Below, in pieces: positions 58,518 to 61,612 of a DNA stretch of 61,612 bases. A program made the translations under genes and the position numbers. How positions within the stretch are numbered: the stretch's first letter is position 1; the number at the start of each line of letters is the position of its first letter. A model generated the notes under the pieces. It saw nothing but the letters and a program-made list of their open reading frames with translations. It did no database searches and was not told where the DNA came from. Source of the stretch: Methanofastidiosum sp. (GTDB taxonomy: Archaea; Methanobacteriota_B; Thermococci; Methanofastidiosales; Methanofastidiosaceae); the NCBI GenBank assembly GCA_013178285.1, contig JABLXD010000008.1:1-61612 (forward strand). The letters are read 5' to 3'.

Positions 58518-59612
58518 TTAGCGCTCGATCTTTCCAGAAATAAAGTCTTCGACCTTAATCTTTGCCTCAGAGTCTGAGTATTGAATCAATGGATGCTTCA
58601 TTGTGTAGCTTGAAATTGATGTCAATGGCCCGCCTATCTTCCTATCAAGCCCAAGCTTTGCACATCTAATTGCATCAATTGCAACACCTGCAGAGTTTGG
58701 TGAATCTTCTACTGAAAGTCTAAGCTCTAAGTTCAATGGGATATCCCCAAAACCTCTTCCTTCAATCCTTAAGAAACAGAGTTTATTATCATTTAACCAG
58801 GGAACATAGTCAGATGGCCCAATGTGGATGTTGTCTGGATGTAAGGGTATGTCAAGCTGAGATTGTACCGCTTCGGTCTTAGATATCTTCTTGGATTTTA
58901 ATCTTTCCTTTTCAAGCATGTTTAAGAAGTCAGTGTTTCCTCCAGTATTTAACTGGTAAGTTCTATCAACAATTACTCCTCTGTCTTGGAATAGTTTAGT
59001 AAGAACTCTGTGGACAATTGTTGCACCAAGTTGAGATTTGATATCGTCCCCAACAATTGGTATGCCTCTCTCTTCGAATCTTTTTGCCCATTCATCATTT
59101 GAAGCAATGAAAACTGGCATACAGTTAACAAATGCAACGCCTGCTTCAAGTGCAGCTTCGGCGTAGAACTTTGTTGCATTTTCCGAGCCAACTGGCATGT
59201 AATTTATAAGAACATCTACTTTGTGTTTCTTTAGTTCAGAAACAACGTCACAAGGCTTCTCATCTGAAACTATAAATCTTTTCTCTTCAGAATAGTTGTC
59301 CATGTGGGCAGCAAATCCATCTAGGACAGGGCCCATCATTACCTTTGCCCCTAAATTTGGGACGTCCTTGTAGATAGTTTTCGTGCAGTTTGGGCTTTGG
59401 AATATAGCTTCGCTTATATCCTTTCCAACTTTTCTTTTATCTATATCAAATGCAACGACAAATTTAAGGTCATGTGGTCTGTAGCCCCCCAAATTCTCAT
59501 GCATCAAACCAATTACCTGTTTTGTGCCATTGTTTCTATAATATTCAATTCCTTGAACAAGTGATGAAGCACAATTACCAAGTCCAGCAATTGCAACCCT
59601 AATTTCTCCCAT
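58518..59612 (-). CDS. ino1: Inositol-3-phosphate synthase, archaeal type
   Basis: The protein has 364 residues from ATG 59612, which follows a perfect AGGAGGT ribosome-binding site; a longer frame upstream has none. [21 protein letters not shown] binds NAD, and the central [26 protein letters not shown] and [14 protein letters not shown] form the active site. It makes inositol phosphate from glucose 6-phosphate for archaetidylinositol lipids or inositol solutes. It diverges from a PadR-family regulator gene across 89 bases. Confidence 0.93.
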   Translation of the reverse strand: MGEIRVAIAGLGNCASSLVQGIEYYRNNGTKQVIGLMHENLGGYRPHDLKFVVAFDIDKRKVGKDISEAIFQSPNCTKTIYKDVPNLGAKVMMGPVLDGFAAHMDNYSEEKRFIVSDEKPCDVVSELKKHKVDVLINYMPVGSENATKFYAEAALEAGVAFVNCMPVFIASNDEWAKRFEERGIPIVGDDIKSQLGATIVHRVLTKLFQDRGVIVDRTYQLNTGGNTDFLNMLEKERLKSKKISKTEAVQSQLDIPLHPDNIHIGPSDYVPWLNDNKLCFLRIEGRGFGDIPLNLELRLSVEDSPNSAGVAIDAIRCAKLGLDRKIGGPLTSISSYTMKHPLIQYSDSEAKIKVEDFISGKIER

Positions 59613-59701
59613 ATAGGTACCTCCTAAAAGATGACATGATATTTTTAGAGTATTATAAAGATTTAAATAGTTTATGGTCATAAAATATTAAAGGTGCATA
59701 A

Positions 59702-60019
59702 ATGCCACTTAATAGACTCAAAAAAAAGCTAACAACTGAAGTTCTGTGGATATACATCCTAAGTCTTTTGTCAAACAAGCCAATGTATGCCTATGAAGTT
59801 AAAAATGAGATAGAAAAAAACTTTTCATTTGCACCGGCTAGGATAACAAGCTATATTGTTCTGTACAACCTTGAAAAGGGGGGCTATGTTACCTCAGAAT
59901 GGGAGGATTCAGAGCACGGAAGGCCAAATAGGAAATACTATATAATAACAGATTCTGGGAAAGAACTCTTAAAAGAGGGAAAAAGTTTCATAAAACTAGT
60001 CTTTTCAAAGATCGGATAG
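59702..60019 (+). CDS. PadR-family transcription regulator
   Basis: The protein has 105 residues. The winged helix has the PadR marks: WIYILSLLSNKPMYAYEVKNEIEK, then TSYIVLYNLEKGGYVTSEWED and the wing GRPNRKYYIITDSGKELL. No C-terminal Vir domain. It is placed head-to-head with ino1 and may regulate it or itself; the sequence shows no clear operator. The AlaX-like gene follows 34 bases downstream. Confidence 0.9.
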   Translation: MPLNRLKKKLTTEVLWIYILSLLSNKPMYAYEVKNEIEKNFSFAPARITSYIVLYNLEKGGYVTSEWEDSEHGRPNRKYYIITDSGKELLKEGKSFIKLVFSKIG

Positions 60020-60053
60020 CAAACGTTTTATTTGAGTCTAACAATCCTTTTCC

Positions 60054-60995
60054 ATGAAGGACACGAGAGCACATACAGGAGAGCATATATTTTTTAGATC
60101 ACTTTCTAAAGTTATTCCAGAAGTTTCTCTGGACAAGATTTCTATAAAAGAAGAAAAAAACGCACTTTATATAAAATGCCCTGGCGAGTTTAGCTGGGAA
60201 AAACTTCTTGAAGCGGAAAAACTAACAAACAATGTCATTTTAGAAGATAAGAAAGTAATTGTCCACAATTCGAAGAAGGAAGAAGTTATTGAAAAATTCC
60301 CAGATATAAGAATAAAGCTTGATAGGATTCAAACTCAAGAAGTCAGGATAATCGAAGTTGAAAATTATGATTTTGCTGCGTGCTCGGGGGAACATGTAAA
60401 TTCAACAAAAGAAATTGACTTTTTTCTATTAACTAAGGTAAATAAAACTGGAGATGAGTCTTACAGGTTAGAGTTTGAAGTTGCTGAAAAAGCCAAAGAA
60501 GAGGCATTGAAGCTATCAAAAATTGCTCTGGCGTCCATGGAAATTCTCCAATCCGCACCTGAAAATGTTGAGAGAACTATAACTAATTTATTGAAAGATA
60601 ATGAAAAATATAGGCAGAATCTAGCTGAATTTTCTCAGAAGAGTTTTGAGTCGATTTCGCCTAAAGATATCTCAGGTGTAAAACTATACTTTGAAGTATT
60701 GAAAGGAATTGATAGAAAGATTCTGATTAAAAAGGCTGGAGAGATAATAACTCAATCAAAGACTTTTTTAGTGCTATTTTTAATTGACGATGGAACATTT
60801 GTCGTTTGTGGTAGGTCAGAGGATATAGAATACGATATGAGGCCCCTCTTAAATTCTATTTTGGCTAGATTTGGAGGCAAAGGAGGGGGAAGGGAAAACT
60901 TCTCACAAGGTGGGGGTAGTTTGGTAGAGAATTATGAAACATTAATAAAAGAGATTGAAAATGAAGTTGAAAATATTATTGGCTCTCTAACCTAA
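60054..60995 (+). CDS. AlaX-like alanyl-tRNA editing protein with DHHA1 domain
   Basis: The protein has 313 residues. Zinc ligands of the editing site are H7 and H11 (HTGEH) and C110 and H114 (CSGEH). The C-terminal region has FGGKGGGRENFSQGGG, the glycine-rich DHHA1 signature, making this a long AlaX-type protein. It hydrolyses Ser- or Gly-tRNA-Ala as a free-standing editor. The N-terminus begins directly at the editing domain; the usual AlaX beta-barrel before it is short or missing. The 3' end overlaps the convergent gene by 20 bases. Confidence 0.82.
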   Translation: MKDTRAHTGEHIFFRSLSKVIPEVSLDKISIKEEKNALYIKCPGEFSWEKLLEAEKLTNNVILEDKKVIVHNSKKEEVIEKFPDIRIKLDRIQTQEVRIIEVENYDFAACSGEHVNSTKEIDFFLLTKVNKTGDESYRLEFEVAEKAKEEALKLSKIALASMEILQSAPENVERTITNLLKDNEKYRQNLAEFSQKSFESISPKDISGVKLYFEVLKGIDRKILIKKAGEIITQSKTFLVLFLIDDGTFVVCGRSEDIEYDMRPLLNSILARFGGKGGGRENFSQGGGSLVENYETLIKEIENEVENIIGSLT

Positions 60996-61602
60996 TGTAA
61001 GAAACCATGTTAGAAACTAAAGCCCATGTATATACAATTCCCCTAATCAAGATAAAGATAAGGTCAAGGAATATACTCCTTTCACCTAAAACTCCAAGAT
61101 CATTTAAGTGTAGCAGTATGTAATTTAATGAAAATATGGTGGCCGTTATAACAGCAAGAAGGCCCAAAGTATAGTCGGGATGTTTAAAGACAAGTAAAAT
61201 TCCATTTTTAATGTTAGTAAATAATGAATCTGCTCTAGAGGTCGACTCCGGCACGACATAAAAAAGGAGATAAACTAAGAGTATTCCAGGCAAAACATAC
61301 GCCATTGTACCAAGTACTATTAAAATGACAGTTAGTATACTCGAAATTACTATTTTTGGGAAAGTTTTCAAAAATCCTAAATGACTAATATCTTTACCTC
61401 GGTACATCGATTCAACTAGAAAGAATAGAATTGCAACGCCAAAGACATAGATCATACCCAATAGGAATGAAGTAAAGGGTGCCAGCAAATCCCCTTTGAA
61501 GAGGAATAAAAAAATTTCAGAAAATTGAGGGGGTAGGAAAGAAGGGATATCATAAATAAAAGTTGATTTCTCGCCAAGGGTTAGGTACTTGGTACTTAGC
61601 AT
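60976..61602 (-). CDS. Multi-span membrane protein, possibly extending beyond the window
   Basis: The protein has at least 208 residues with about five hydrophobic spans. The pattern (a FLVESMYRGKDISHLGFLKTFPKIVISSILTVILIVLG segment and VYLLFYVVPE) recalls DUF4013-like archaeal membrane proteins; I cannot name it firmly. The frame remains open upstream of ATG 61602 to the window end, so the true start may lie outside. No partner genes are visible. Confidence 0.6.
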   Translation of the reverse strand: MLSTKYLTLGEKSTFIYDIPSFLPPQFSEIFLFLFKGDLLAPFTSFLLGMIYVFGVAILFFLVESMYRGKDISHLGFLKTFPKIVISSILTVILIVLGTMAYVLPGILLVYLLFYVVPESTSRADSLFTNIKNGILLVFKHPDYTLGLLAVITATIFSLNYILLHLNDLGVLGERSIFLDLIFILIRGIVYTWALVSNMVSYIRLESQ

Positions 61603-61612
61603 TTGATCAATG

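Overview
This window is an AT-rich stretch of a euryarchaeal chromosome. Archaeal marks include TATA-type promoters with several apparently leaderless starts, a tRNA-Thr with U73 and no encoded CCA, TrmY, archaeal-type inositol-phosphate synthase, ribose-1,5-bisphosphate isomerase, and Mvh hydrogenase with heterodisulfide reductase (Hdr). These point to a methanogen or a close relative. A Methanofastidiosa-like or Theionarchaea-like lineage fits, but no single sequence here proves it.

Layout. 1-2850: end of an integrated plasmid or virus element, with a 5'-truncated P4/D5-type primase-helicase, an iteron-like inverted repeat and a two-gene PIN-domain module, lying against the 3' side of tRNA-Thr. 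2950-10430: ribose-1,5-bisphosphate isomerase and a PfkB kinase (nucleoside salvage toward RuBisCO), two ECF-type ABC ATPases, a 33-residue membrane peptide, and a DUF2117-GlmM-GlmU-like amino-sugar operon. 10500-14335: hydrogenase maturation protease, several methanogen-type conserved genes, a small zinc-ribbon protein and a phenylacetate-CoA-ligase-like gene with an unusual leader. 14365-22830: an eight-gene operon hdrA-mvhD-mvhG-mvhA-hdrC-hdrB-tfrB-like-tfrA. It diverges from 23166-26013, which encodes two-subunit fumarase and malic enzyme. Together these can run pyruvate to malate to fumarate to succinate with H2-derived electrons.

26025-30068: three different HEPN/nucleotidyltransferase modules crowd around a form II/III RuBisCO gene. 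The first is bounded by a perfect 39-bp direct repeat that duplicates the 3' end of the malic-enzyme gene. 30073-54019: a large surface-glycan locus. It holds a flippase, a legionaminic-type nonulosonic acid pathway (dehydratase, aminotransferase, acyltransferase, hydrolysing epimerase, synthase, and a frameshifted CMP-transferase), two PseA/WbpG-type amidotransferases with one HisH/HisF-like pair, glycosyltransferases, a methyltransferase, two asparagine-synthetase-like enzymes and UDP-sugar dehydrogenase/epimerase genes. 54029-61612: NadE, an Lrp-family regulator, TrmY, membrane proteins, a VapBC pair with a frameshifted toxin, a secreted beta-propeller protein, inositol-phosphate synthase, a PadR regulator, an AlaX-like editing protein and a membrane protein running to the right edge.

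The most interesting items are the Hdr-Mvh-fumarate reductase operon, the 39-bp repeats around a HEPN/MNT cassette with tandem palindromic operators on its start codon, the predicted amidine-modified nonulosonic acid locus, the leader before the acyl-CoA ligase, and the iteron-like structure after the primase.
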